From Halalkalicoccus jeotgali B3 (GTDB lineage: Archaea; Halobacteriota; Halobacteria; Halobacteriales; Halalkalicoccaceae), in assembly GCF_000196895.1 (NCBI RefSeq), contig NC_014297.1, positions 1,784,295 through 1,848,294 of the forward strand: DNA of 64,000 bases. The letters are read 5' to 3'. The position numbers and the translations under genes were made by a program. Of the stretch, positions 44,001-51,863 are shown piece by piece; position 1 is the stretch's first letter; each line of letters begins with the position of its first letter. Under the pieces are notes generated by a model that worked only from the letters and a program-made list of their open reading frames with translations, searched no databases and had not been told where the DNA came from.

Positions 44001-44117
44001 GCGAGTCCCGGCGAACGGGTCGTCGCACCCGGCGCTTCCTGTCGGGGCCAACTGGAAGACCTCACCGACGACGAACCACCCCACCCGATCGAGGTGCTCG
44101 CAGCGGGGCTGTCCTGA
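41097..44117 (+). CDS. Fused FAD-linked / Fe-S D-2-hydroxyacid dehydrogenase, copy 3
   Basis: 1006 residues. Domain order and motifs match copy 2: LPRGGGTSLAGQSVNEAVVLDFTRHMDG, GGAIGNNSTGAHSLKYGKTDAYVE, YAHAGPGVLHVRPLINTKD, Fe-S sites CHGCGGCRGPQETTGGVMCP and CIGCKGCAKDCP, and CCG repeats ending HGHCHQK and CCGMAGSFGYEADH. It has a ~20-residue insertion after ADRMPDADHEGEPGEDR compared with copy 2. It lies at the end of a tctCBA-VOC-cupin run with tiny gaps, so the substrate probably enters through TctCBA, favouring a multi-carboxylate 2-hydroxyacid such as D-malate or D-2-hydroxyglutarate. Confidence 0.9.
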   Translation: MATNPTTNAPPARDERASYDYADTEEAVPEALSALPRLVGGEVRFDDYSRELYATDASAYEMTPIGVVFPTSTRDVQVVMRHCGKNGVPVLPRGGGTSLAGQSVNEAVVLDFTRHMDGVVEVDPDGRRATAEAGVYLGDLNAELAPHGLKFAPDPAWRDKSALGGAIGNNSTGAHSLKYGKTDAYVESCEVVLADGTRTTFGEVTPEELDARADPEGDLEARIYAEIRRIIEEEAGAIEAAYPDLKRNVSGYNLDMLIEEARAVRDGSAETINIARLLAGSEGTLAIVTEAEVSLEAIPETKAMALLTYDSLIDAMEDVAPILEHDPAAVEVMDDVLLDLARETEEFADVVSMLPPEASSVLLVEFYADSDPEGVRKVAGLLADRMPDADHEGEPGEDRVRTDATINATAAMEAHDADERALFWKMRKSGLPILLSRTTDEKHISFIEDCAVPPEHLPEYAREFQEILEDNGTFASIYAHAGPGVLHVRPLINTKDVAGVDAMVDIADRVTDAVARFGGSVSGEHGDGRARTQWNEKLYGEHLWGVFRDLKTAFDPDWLLNPGSVCGDFDMSEHLRFDPDYEFEMGFDPVLEWDNDNGFQGMAELCHGCGGCRGPQETTGGVMCPTFRASEEEITSTRGRANMLRQAMSGDLPEGEAFSEEFVTEVMDLCIGCKGCAKDCPSEVDMAKLKAEVTHEYHQRHGAGLRSRIFANIDTLSTLGSATAPLSNWLPELPGARLAMEKTIGIARERSLPEFHRETLEDWFDARGPQVREADADRKALLVPDTYTNHNHPAVGKAAVRILENADVHVELADVGDSGRPAFSKGFLDAARERAEENVAALAPEIEAGWDVVVCEPSDAVMFQSDYLDLLSGSAVESVAINTYGVMEYLNAFDLDLPAGTGSLAYHGHCHQKATRKDVHAAAVLSKAGYDVDILDSGCCGMAGSFGYEADHYAMSEAIGSILVDQVKASPGERVVAPGASCRGQLEDLTDDEPPHPIEVLAAGLS

Positions 44118-44317
44118 CGGTCCGATCGGGACGCTTACCCCGAGGTGAACGCATTGGATGAAACTAATTGAAACCGCTCGAGGCGGGCTTCGGCGGACAT
44201 GAGCTACGATACCGGACGAGTCTCGTCACGCGTATTCGAAACGGATCCAAAACGTCTATAGTTTCGGCTTTTCGCGCCCGCCGGGGAACGCTGTCCCGTC
44301 GCTGATTCCAACTACTT

Positions 44318-45226
44318 CTAGACGCTGATCTCCGTTTCGATGTCGGTTCCGTCGAACAGTGCCTTCGCTCGGCGCGCGGCCTCGTGGCCGGCCTCGGGAA
44401 TGTTCTCCATCAGAACCGTCTCGCTCGGGAAGAGCCGTTCACCGACGTCGAGACCGTGATCGCGGGCGGTCGAGCCGGTGACGGTCAGGTAGACCCCGAG
44501 CCCCACGTCCGCGATGTCGGCTTCCTCCTCGCGGCCGGTCGTCGGATACTCGAACGTGATGTTCTCGACGACATCGGTCCCGAGGACGGCCCGAACGAGC
44601 CGCTCGTACCGCGGGGAGATACACAGCGAGCCGTCGTACCCGCGGAGGAACTCCCGCGAGGGGCGCGGTTCACCCTCACCGTTCGGGACGACGTCGGGTC
44701 GACCGAGCAGCGTGTGGTGGACGGTATCGCCGAGGCCGGCCACGACCCGAACGTCCGTATCGCGGGGGTCGATTCGTTCGTTGATGTCGGCGATCGTCGA
44801 AAGCGGTTCGGGTTCGAGCGAGACGACCTCCTCGAGGACGAGGTCCGCGCTATCGAAACCCAGCGCGAACTCGTGGGTACGAAGCGCCCGGAACGGCTCC
44901 TCGCGTCCGACCAGTTGGAGACGGAGATCCCCCTGTGAGAGGGTGAGGCTGTCGAAGACGACCCGTCGGGGCTTCCCGTCACGGTCGTCCCGGAGCAGCG
45001 TGTACTCCGGCCGAGCGGGATCCGTGAGGTCGCTGTAGGCGGCGAGGCGCTCGTAGACGTCCCGATCGGGCGCGGCGGTACCCTTCGTAATCGATTTCTC
45101 GTAGCGCAACGTCGAACAGATCTCGTCGGCCACCTCGGTCGCGTCCATCCGCGCGGCGAGTCGGTCGAGTACGGCCTCCAGCGGCCGGCCCTTACGGGGT
45201 ACGGCTACCGGAATCGTCGCTGTCAT
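44318..45226 (-). CDS. HisG-like (ATP phosphoribosyltransferase-related) protein
   Basis: 302 residues. The N-terminus IPVAVPRKGRPLEAVLDRL resembles the HisG opening AVPNKGR, and the C-terminal third, ADVGLGVYLTVTGSTARDHGL, resembles the PRPP-binding segment (DI..TG.TL..N.L) of HisG, followed by SETVLMEN. The C-terminal ACT-like regulatory domain of long HisG is not evident, and the middle is divergent. It is not adjacent to other his genes (hisF is 11 kb away). It may be a paralogue with a different nucleotide or sugar-phosphate role. It shares strand and a 47-bp gap with the coiled-coil gene upstream, so an operon is likely. Confidence 0.55.
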   Translation of the reverse strand: MTATIPVAVPRKGRPLEAVLDRLAARMDATEVADEICSTLRYEKSITKGTAAPDRDVYERLAAYSDLTDPARPEYTLLRDDRDGKPRRVVFDSLTLSQGDLRLQLVGREEPFRALRTHEFALGFDSADLVLEEVVSLEPEPLSTIADINERIDPRDTDVRVVAGLGDTVHHTLLGRPDVVPNGEGEPRPSREFLRGYDGSLCISPRYERLVRAVLGTDVVENITFEYPTTGREEEADIADVGLGVYLTVTGSTARDHGLDVGERLFPSETVLMENIPEAGHEAARRAKALFDGTDIETEISV

Positions 45227-45273
45227 TGTCCCAACCAGGGAGTTCTCCGATAAACGGATTACGCCTCGGCGGT

Positions 45274-46215
45274 CTACTCGCTATCGAACGCCACGCCAAG
45301 TTGGTCGCGCCAGCGTCGCAGTTCGTCGACCTGCTCGTAGAGCGCATCGAGGTCGTCGCTGACGGCGTCGACGTCCGCCGCGATCTCCCCGCGGTCGGCG
45401 ACCGACCCCTCGAGCGAATCGAGATCGGATTCGAGCGATTCGATGGCCGCCCCGTGGCGGTCGGTCGTCGCCGCGAGGTCCGCCTCGGCCGCCTCGACGG
45501 CCTCCCGGAGGTCCTCACACTCGGTGCGGAGGTCGTCGACGAGCCGGTCTGCGGTCCCGTTCTCGTCGAGGAACGAGCCGAACGCGTCGGCGTAGGCTTC
45601 GAGTTCGCTCACGCGCGCCTGGAGGTGCCCGAGTTGGACCCGCTGGCGTTCGGGCGGGGTCGCTCCGAGCGCCTCCCGGAGCGCCTCTCGATCGGCTTCC
45701 GGGACCGACCCCGAGCGAAGCTCCGCCGCCAGTGCCGCCGCGACGCTCGCGGTGTCGTCGTCGGCCGGGCTCTCGACGCGCGATACCGGAATGGGTGCTG
45801 TCTCTCCAGCGCCGTCGGCGACGATCGGTGCCTCGATATCGCTTCGCTCCCCGTCAGGCCCGAGTGTGCTCACCGCGAGTTCGGGTTCGGTCATGAAGGC
45901 CGCGGCCTCCTCGTCCGTCGTGATGCGGACGCCATAGACGGTCACGAGCGTCGTTTCCGGGTCGATCCGGCTCTCGAAGACGACTCGCCCATCGGTGCGA
46001 GCCTCCCAGTGCTCGCTATCGTAGTCGGGGTGAAATCCGATTCTCTCGGGCGAGAACTGCTCCGGCAGTCGGTCCTCGAGACGGACTTCGACGGGTGACT
46101 CACCCGCAGACCGGATCTCGAAACTGATCGTCGGGACCGCGAACTCCTCGGGCACGTACCGCTTCGTCACCGTCACGTCCCCGCTGGCGATACTGATCGG
46201 TTCGGCTTCGTCCAT
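45274..46215 (-). CDS. Haloarchaeal hypothetical with beta-rich N-domain and coiled coil
   Basis: 313 residues. Residues 1-115 look beta-rich (VTKRYVPEEFAVPTISFEIRSA, EVRLEDRLPEQF) like a CARDB/DUF11-type domain. Residues 160-305 are a charged heptad-rich coiled coil (QLGHLQARVSELEAYADAF, RLVDDLRTECEDLREAVEAAEADLA, AIESLESDLDSLEG). No signal peptide or membrane segment is seen. Function unknown. A clear TATA sequence, TTTATATAATA (minus strand, about 46233-46243), lies upstream. Confidence 0.75.
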   Translation of the reverse strand: MDEAEPISIASGDVTVTKRYVPEEFAVPTISFEIRSAGESPVEVRLEDRLPEQFSPERIGFHPDYDSEHWEARTDGRVVFESRIDPETTLVTVYGVRITTDEEAAAFMTEPELAVSTLGPDGERSDIEAPIVADGAGETAPIPVSRVESPADDDTASVAAALAAELRSGSVPEADREALREALGATPPERQRVQLGHLQARVSELEAYADAFGSFLDENGTADRLVDDLRTECEDLREAVEAAEADLAATTDRHGAAIESLESDLDSLEGSVADRGEIAADVDAVSDDLDALYEQVDELRRWRDQLGVAFDSE

Positions 46216-46264
46216 ACAATAATATGCAAGTAATATTATATAAAATACACGACCGTTCAGATAC

Positions 46265-47095
46265 TCAGAGATCGACCCGGTCGCCGATCTCGACGAGCTC
46301 CAGCCGTCGGGGGTACTCGAAGCTCGCAGCGTGGTGGTGGAGGTTCTTCGGGTCAGCCGTCAGTCCCTTCCACATGTCCCAGTGGCTCGGCAGGAGGCGG
46401 TCGAGTCGCAGGTCGTTCGCGCTCTCGATGATCTGGGTCTCGTCGCTGTACCACTTGGTTCTCTGGGGCTCGCCCGTCTCCTTATCGGGAATCGTTCCCA
46501 CTGTGCCGAAGGCCAGCACTCCGAGGTCGATGTCGTAGTCCTCGCCGATCGGCGCGAACTCGCCGGGCCGGGCGTCCCCGCCATGGAAGAACGTGCCCGC
46601 CTCGTGTTCGATGACGTAGCTCACAGGGTGGGAGGCGTCGGGGTCGTTCGCGGGTTCGACGTTCACCGTAAACGAGCCGATATTGTGGACTTCGTCCTCG
46701 TAGACGTCGACGAACTGCTCCTCTGTGAGGTCCCACGCCTCGTGCCACGCCTCCTGTGTGCGGACGACGTCGAGGCTGTCCTCGGGGGCGTACATCGTCG
46801 CGCCGGTGTTCTGGAGGATCGGGGCCTGACTCTCGCCGTGGACGTGATCCGTGTGCTCGTGGGTGACGAGCAACGCGTCGGCCTCCCCGACGTCCTCGGG
46901 GTCGAACGGGACGGGAATCATCCTGACCGTTCGCGGCGGGTCGCCGGTCCCCAGATACGGATCGATAAAGAGGGTGGTCCCGTCCGCGGCCTTCAGGACG
47001 AACCCGTTGCAGCCAAGATACCAGACGGCTACTCCGTCGGGGGAACTCTCCTCGATCTCGCGCACCAGCCAGTCGCCCCAGTCGCTTCGTGGCAT
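46265..47095 (-). CDS. Metallo-beta-lactamase fold hydrolase, UlaG-like
   Basis: 276 residues. VWYLGCNGFVLKAADGTTLFIDPYLG opens the fold, LLVTHEHTDHVHGES is the HxHxDH metal motif, and FFHGGDARPGEF supplies the bridging Asp, with the final ligand in LLPSHWDMW. The sequence resembles the L-ascorbate 6-phosphate lactonase (UlaG) branch, but haloarchaeal members have unproven substrates. The start at 47095 is chosen as the first ATG before conserved sequence. Confidence 0.85.
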   Translation of the reverse strand: MPRSDWGDWLVREIEESSPDGVAVWYLGCNGFVLKAADGTTLFIDPYLGTGDPPRTVRMIPVPFDPEDVGEADALLVTHEHTDHVHGESQAPILQNTGATMYAPEDSLDVVRTQEAWHEAWDLTEEQFVDVYEDEVHNIGSFTVNVEPANDPDASHPVSYVIEHEAGTFFHGGDARPGEFAPIGEDYDIDLGVLAFGTVGTIPDKETGEPQRTKWYSDETQIIESANDLRLDRLLPSHWDMWKGLTADPKNLHHHAASFEYPRRLELVEIGDRVDL

Positions 47096-47264
47096 ACCCG
47101 GCCATGGTCCGGACAGCGCCCTAATTGTACCGATCGCTCCCGCCGACCGGGACGACAGACGGGAACGCGGCCGATCGAACCGTCGTCCGCGTTTGGACAC
47201 GGGGACGGCTAAGCCTCCACGAGGCGATCCGACCGCGAGCACAGCCGAGAAAACAGGTGGGCGT

Positions 47265-47660
47265 TCAGTCCTGACAGCAGCCGCCGGCCTGCTCGCCGAA
47301 GTCGACGCTGAGCGGCTGGGAGATCGCCTCGTTGAGCGCTTCGAGCTTCGCGTCGAGTTCCGCCTGCGCTTCGAGGTACTCGGCCATTACGGGAATCGAG
47401 TGCAGTTCCTGTTGGGCCTCCTGCAGCCGCCGGAGGTCCTCCTGGGTCGCGTCGCCGGTCTGTCGGGCGAGCATGAACTCCTGACGCAGGGACTCGAACT
47501 CGTCGATCTTGTCCTGTGCGTGTTCGCTCTCCGTGACCTGCTCTTGGGCCTCCTCGTAGGCGGCGTACTCCTCGGTCCGGGCGATCGCCTCGCCGAGTTC
47601 GCCCGCAAGCCCCTCGATGTCGGTCGTCTCGGCCGTCGTCGACTCGGTTTCGACGCTCAT
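47265..47660 (-). CDS. YlbF/YmcA family protein
   Basis: 131 residues, nearly all helical and Glu/Gln-rich: ELGEAIARTEEYAAYEEAQEQVTESEHAQDKIDEFESLR, then LQEAQQELHSIPVMAEYLEAQAELD. This matches the YlbF fold (DUF964). The last residues, EQAGGCCQD, hold a Cys pair. Bacterial YlbF/YmcA form a complex that affects RNA processing; the archaeal role is unknown. Monocistronic, divergent from trkH. Confidence 0.8.
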   Translation of the reverse strand: MSVETESTTAETTDIEGLAGELGEAIARTEEYAAYEEAQEQVTESEHAQDKIDEFESLRQEFMLARQTGDATQEDLRRLQEAQQELHSIPVMAEYLEAQAELDAKLEALNEAISQPLSVDFGEQAGGCCQD

Positions 47661-47739
47661 CGTCCGCCCTTGGAACGCCGACGGTTTCAACCTGCCGATA
47701 GGTGAACAGTAATGCGACCGGCGGGCGAATCGGAACCGA

Positions 47740-49266
47740 ATGGGGGGAACTCCGGCGACGGTCGGGCGCGACCTCGGACGGGTACTGCTCGCGTTCTCCG
47801 GGCTGGTCTTCGTCTCGGTGGCCGTCTCGCTGGTCTGGGGCGAGTACTACGCGATCCCCGGGCTCCTGGTCTCGGGAGCGATCCCGCTCTCGCTCGGGTG
47901 GGCGCTCTCGCGGCGGTACGCCGACGCGCGCGAACCCGGGAAGTTCCACGGAATGGTGATCGCCGCCTCGGGCTGGCTTCTGATCGCGCTGTTCGGTTCG
48001 CTTCCCTTTCTCGCGGTCGCCTGGACGGTTACGCTGGCCCCCGACCGGTTCGGCACACCCGAAATGACGTCGACGCTCCGGGCGTTTCGATCGCCACTGA
48101 ACGCCCTCTTCGAGAGCATGAGCGGCTTTACCGGAACGGGACTGACCATGGCCGACCGCGAGAGCGTGCTTCCCCGCACGCTGCAGTGGTGGCGCTCGTT
48201 TAGCGAGTGGGTCGGCGGTGTCGGCGTGATCGTGCTCACGACCGCGATCCTCACACGGGCGGGAAGCGGTTCGCTCACGCTGTACGAGAGCGAAGCCCGC
48301 TCCGAGCGGATCCACCCCAGCATCGTCTCGACGGTGCGGACGATCTGGTGGATCTTCCTGCTGTTTACGTTCCTCTCGATCAGCGCCCTTTGGCTCGCCG
48401 GAATGCCGCTGTGGCACGCGATCAACCACGCGATGACCGGGCTCTCGACCGGTGGCTTTTCGGTCACCGACGCGAGTATCGCGACCTACGACAGCGCGTC
48501 CATCGACGCGGCGCTGCTCCCGGTGATGGTCGCCGGCTCGATCGCCTTCCCGGTCCACTATCTCGTTCTCCGGGGCGACCTGGCGGCGATCCGCGGGGAC
48601 GTCCAGACGCGATGGCTGCTCGTGGGATTCTCGGCGCTCGCGCTTTTGCTCTCTGCCCTGCTGTACGTCGAGGGGACCTACGAGACGGCGAGCGAAGCGC
48701 TGCGGTTCGGTGCGTTCCAGTTCGTCTCGGCTGCGACGTGTACGGGCTTTCAGACCGCAAACGACCTGGGAACCGGGTGGTCGCCGCTGGCACAACTGAC
48801 GGTCGCGGCGGGGATGGTCGTCGGCGGGGCGGCCGGATCGACCGCGGGCGGGATCAAACTCATCCGGTTGATCACGCTCTCGAAAGGGACGGTCTACCGG
48901 ATCGGCGGCGTCTTCTACCCACGAAACGCGGTTCGTCACCTCCGGATCGACGGGCGGACCCTCGACGACGCGGCGGCCTCCCGGGAGTTCGAGGAGGCGG
49001 CGATCATCGCGTTGCTCTGGGGGGTGTTTCTGGGGGCGGGCACGGTGGTCCTGTTGCTGTCGGTCCGTGCGCCGCTCGAAAACGTCCTCTTCGAGGTGGC
49101 AAGCGCCCAGAGCAACGTTGGCCTCTCGACGGGGATCACCGGTCCTGCCATGCCGACGGTAGTGAAAGTGGCCTTCCTGTTCAACATGTGGATCGGGCGC
49201 CTCGAGATCGTCCCCGTTCTCGTCGTGCTCAGGGCGCTGATCTCACGCCGGGGTCTGTACGCGTGA
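47740..49266 (+). CDS. trkH: Potassium uptake membrane subunit TrkH
   Basis: 508 residues, with four membrane-pore-membrane repeats. Selectivity-filter-like loops are visible: FESMSGFTGTGLTMA, NHAMTGLSTGGFSV, SAATCTGFQTAN and, late, ASAQSNVGLSTGIT. GAAGSTAGGIKLIRL is the conserved gating region. It forms the potassium pathway, gated by TrkA. Its stop overlaps a small membrane ORF (GTGA), and trkA follows at 49495, making a potassium-uptake operon important for a salt-in osmoadapter. Confidence 0.93.
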   Translation: MGGTPATVGRDLGRVLLAFSGLVFVSVAVSLVWGEYYAIPGLLVSGAIPLSLGWALSRRYADAREPGKFHGMVIAASGWLLIALFGSLPFLAVAWTVTLAPDRFGTPEMTSTLRAFRSPLNALFESMSGFTGTGLTMADRESVLPRTLQWWRSFSEWVGGVGVIVLTTAILTRAGSGSLTLYESEARSERIHPSIVSTVRTIWWIFLLFTFLSISALWLAGMPLWHAINHAMTGLSTGGFSVTDASIATYDSASIDAALLPVMVAGSIAFPVHYLVLRGDLAAIRGDVQTRWLLVGFSALALLLSALLYVEGTYETASEALRFGAFQFVSAATCTGFQTANDLGTGWSPLAQLTVAAGMVVGGAAGSTAGGIKLIRLITLSKGTVYRIGGVFYPRNAVRHLRIDGRTLDDAAASREFEEAAIIALLWGVFLGAGTVVLLLSVRAPLENVLFEVASAQSNVGLSTGITGPAMPTVVKVAFLFNMWIGRLEIVPVLVVLRALISRRGLYA

Positions 49267-49457
49267 GCCCCCCATCAACCCCGTTTGCGCGCTTTCGCGG
49301 CCCCGATCCGGTCTTCGATCTGTTGATGATTGTCGGGCCGCTGGTTCTGGCTGCGATCGCGCTGTGGGGACGGACCCTCGTGACGAGCGCTCTCGCCGGC
49401 AGTTATCTGCTCGCGTTCGTCGGGTACGTCCTCTATAGCGGATCCAGGGGTTTCTGA
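49263..49457 (+). CDS. Small two-helix membrane protein between trkH and trkA
   Basis: 64 residues from a GTG at 49263 that overlaps the trkH stop (GTGA). The sequence has two membrane segments, DLLMIVGPLVLAAIALWG and LAGSYLLAFVGYVLYSG. The overlap and the 37-base gap to trkA indicate a bona fide operon member, perhaps a small Trk accessory. It resembles no family I can name. Confidence 0.65.
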   Translation: MSPPSTPFARFRGPDPVFDLLMIVGPLVLAAIALWGRTLVTSALAGSYLLAFVGYVLYSGSRGF

Positions 49458-49494
49458 GGACAAGAGCGATCAACGGCGCGCCGGTACTACCCGT

Positions 49495-50175
49495 ATGTAC
49501 CTGATCGTCGTGGGCGCGGGCAGCATCGGCACCGAAATCCTCTCGGTGGGCGCGACCTCGGGCCACGAGATCGTCGTTATCGACCGCGACAGGGAGCGAG
49601 CCGAGCGCGCGGGTCGCGAGTTCGACTGTCTGGTGTTGCACGCCGACGCCACCGACAGGGAGGTGCTCCGGGAGGCGGGTGCCGACCGGGCGGACGCGAT
49701 CATTTGTACTACCGAGGCCGACCCGACGAACATCATGGTGCTGTTGCTCGCAAAAGAACTGGGTATCCCCTCACTGATCTCGGTGGTACAGGACCCCCAG
49801 CACACGAAGGTCTTCGAGGAGGCCGGCGCGACCACCCTCGGAAACCCCCAGCGTCTGATCGCCGAACACCTCTACCGGGCGGCAGAACGCCCCTCGATCG
49901 TCGACGTGATGCACCTCTCGGGTGAGGCGGAGGTATTCGAGGTGATGGTCACCGAGGGCGCGCCGATCGCCGGGCGAACCCTCCTGGAGGCCGATACGGC
50001 GGGGCTGCTCAACGAGGGGGTGTTGATTGTCGCCGTCGAGCGCGGCGAGGCGGTACTCACGCCCCGCGGAGAGACGGAAATCCACGCCGGGGACGTGCTG
50101 ACGATCTTCTCACAGGCGGGCATCACGCCGGCAGTGATGGGCCCCTTCGAGGACGGGCGAAAGCGCCGAGGTTAA
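49495..50175 (+). CDS. trkA: Potassium uptake regulatory subunit TrkA
   Basis: 226 residues. The RCK/TrkA-N Rossmann domain starts MYLIVVGAGSIGTEIL and holds IVVIDRDRERAER and ADATDREVLREAGADRADAIICTT. The TrkA-C domain spans about residues 145-215 (VFEVMVTEGAPIAGRTLLEA ... GDVLTIFSQAG). It binds NAD(H)/ATP and gates TrkH. Gene order and spacing indicate one transcription unit with trkH. Confidence 0.93.
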   Translation: MYLIVVGAGSIGTEILSVGATSGHEIVVIDRDRERAERAGREFDCLVLHADATDREVLREAGADRADAIICTTEADPTNIMVLLLAKELGIPSLISVVQDPQHTKVFEEAGATTLGNPQRLIAEHLYRAAERPSIVDVMHLSGEAEVFEVMVTEGAPIAGRTLLEADTAGLLNEGVLIVAVERGEAVLTPRGETEIHAGDVLTIFSQAGITPAVMGPFEDGRKRRG

Positions 50176-50200
50176 ACGCTCGCGGCCGATAGACGGGATA

Positions 50201-51235
50201 ATGAGCCAGAACGAGTTCTCCGAGGGCGATCTGCGAAATACGGGGATGGCGCTGAAACACGACCGGGAGTGGGACTACGAACTCGACCGGATCGTCGAAG
50301 CGGTCCACGACCGGGACGCGAAAAAAGTGGGCCTACAGTTCCCCGAGGGGCTCAAACGCCGCGGCCCGAAGGTGACCGACGACCTTCGAGAGCTCCTGCC
50401 CGAGGACGTCACCGTCATGATGTCGGGCCAGCCCTGCTATGGCGCCTGCGACCTCGACACCTACATGATGCGCCGGACCGACGTGTTCGTCCACTTCGGG
50501 CACTCCCCGATGAAGGAATCGGAGAAGATCATTTATGTTCCCCTCTTCTCGAACGTCGAGGTCCTCCCCATCATCGAGGAGTCCCTCGAAGAGATCGAGG
50601 GCGAGGAGGTCGGCCTCGTCACCACCGCCCAGCACATGAACCGATTCGAGGAGATGCGCGAGTTCCTCGAAGAACGTGGCTACGAAGTCCACACCCGCAA
50701 GGGCGACGACCGGCTGACCCACGAGGGGCAGGTGCTTGGCTGTAACTACGCTTCCGCCGATATCGACGCCGACAACGTGCTCTACGTCGGCGGCGGGAAG
50801 TTCCACCCGCTCGGGCTGGCGATGGAACACCCCGAGAAGAACGTCGTGATCGCGGACCCCGTCAACAACGTCGTCACCGTGGCGGACACCGAGAAGTTCA
50901 TGAAACAGCGTTACGGCGCGGTCCACCGCGCGATGGACGCCGAGAAGTGGGGCGTGATCTTCTGTACGAAGATCGGGCAGGGCCGGTGGGACCAGGCCGA
51001 GGAGATCGTTGATAACAACGAGAACGCCTACCTGATCACGATGGACGAGGTCACCCCCGATCGCCTGCGAAACTTCGACATGGACGCCTTCGTCAACACG
51101 GGCTGTCCGCGGATCACCACCGACGACGGCCCGCAGTTCCACAAGCCCATGCTCACCCCCGGCGAGTACGAGATCGCGGTCGGGAACAAGCCGTTGGACG
51201 CCCTCGAATTCGACACGTTCCACGGCACCTGGTAG
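50201..51235 (+). CDS. dph2: 2-(3-amino-3-carboxypropyl)histidine synthase (diphthamide biosynthesis)
   Basis: 344 residues of the Dph2 radical-SAM family, beginning YELDRIVEAVHDRDAKKVGLQFPEGLKRR. The three cluster cysteines are in QPCYGACDLD, VLGCNYASAD and NTGCPRITTD, one per domain, as in the archaeal homodimer. It transfers the 3-amino-3-carboxypropyl group of SAM to the target histidine of elongation factor 2. It lies 25 bases after trkA, possibly reading through from it. Confidence 0.93.
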   Translation: MSQNEFSEGDLRNTGMALKHDREWDYELDRIVEAVHDRDAKKVGLQFPEGLKRRGPKVTDDLRELLPEDVTVMMSGQPCYGACDLDTYMMRRTDVFVHFGHSPMKESEKIIYVPLFSNVEVLPIIEESLEEIEGEEVGLVTTAQHMNRFEEMREFLEERGYEVHTRKGDDRLTHEGQVLGCNYASADIDADNVLYVGGGKFHPLGLAMEHPEKNVVIADPVNNVVTVADTEKFMKQRYGAVHRAMDAEKWGVIFCTKIGQGRWDQAEEIVDNNENAYLITMDEVTPDRLRNFDMDAFVNTGCPRITTDDGPQFHKPMLTPGEYEIAVGNKPLDALEFDTFHGTW

Positions 51236-51275
51236 ATCTCTGCACCCCACTCTCATCGATCCACTCATATCTGAA

Positions 51276-51285
51276 ATTATATATT
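51276..51285 (+). promoter_or_regulatory. TATA box for lipoprotein gene
   Basis: ATTATATATT about 20-27 bases before the ATG at 51303, consistent with leaderless transcription. Confidence 0.5.
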
Positions 51286-51302
51286 GGCGGTGTAGACGGG
51301 TT

Positions 51303-51821
51303 ATGAATACCAGCCGACGGGAAGTTCTCGGTCTCGCCGCGGTCAGTGCCGGGTCCGTTGCGGGCTGTCTCGATCTCCCGTTCACGGGGAGATACCAGTT
51401 CAGACGGGGTGGATTGCTCCGAACCGAGGAGGCGCTGATCGCCGACACCGCGATCAGCTTCGACAGCGCGTATCCCCACCAGTACTTCGCGCTGATCACG
51501 ACCCGAAGCGAGGCCGAGCGCGTCCGCTGGGAGTATTTCCGCGAGGAGGACCCGGTGTTCGCCGGGAAGTTCGAGGACACGGATTTCGAGGAGGGATTTC
51601 TCGCGTTCGCCGGGCTCGTGTTGCCGAAGACGAAGCAACTGGAGAGCGGCGAGACGACGTTCGACGGATCGACGATGGAATCGACCTACCGCGTGATGGA
51701 CACGCGGGACGAATCGGACGACCTCGCGGTCCAGACCGTCGTCGAGTACTGGGAGCGCGACGCGAAAGCGCCGACCGAGTTCTCGGTGTCCTACACCTAC
51801 AACCCCCAGCGTCCCGACTGA
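51303..51821 (+). CDS. Haloarchaeal Tat lipoprotein, function unknown
   Basis: 172 residues. NTSRREVLGLAAVSAGSVAGC is a twin-arginine lipobox signal, so the protein is anchored outside the membrane. The rest is beta-rich (FDSAYPHQYFALITTRSEAERVRWEYF, ending TEFSVSYTYNPQRPD), with no recognised enzyme motif. Its own promoter suggests independent expression. Confidence 0.78.
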   Translation: MNTSRREVLGLAAVSAGSVAGCLDLPFTGRYQFRRGGLLRTEEALIADTAISFDSAYPHQYFALITTRSEAERVRWEYFREEDPVFAGKFEDTDFEEGFLAFAGLVLPKTKQLESGETTFDGSTMESTYRVMDTRDESDDLAVQTVVEYWERDAKAPTEFSVSYTYNPQRPD

Positions 51822-51863
51822 GATCAGTTTTTGAGTCTCCGTATTCGGTCGGAGCGGGACGAC

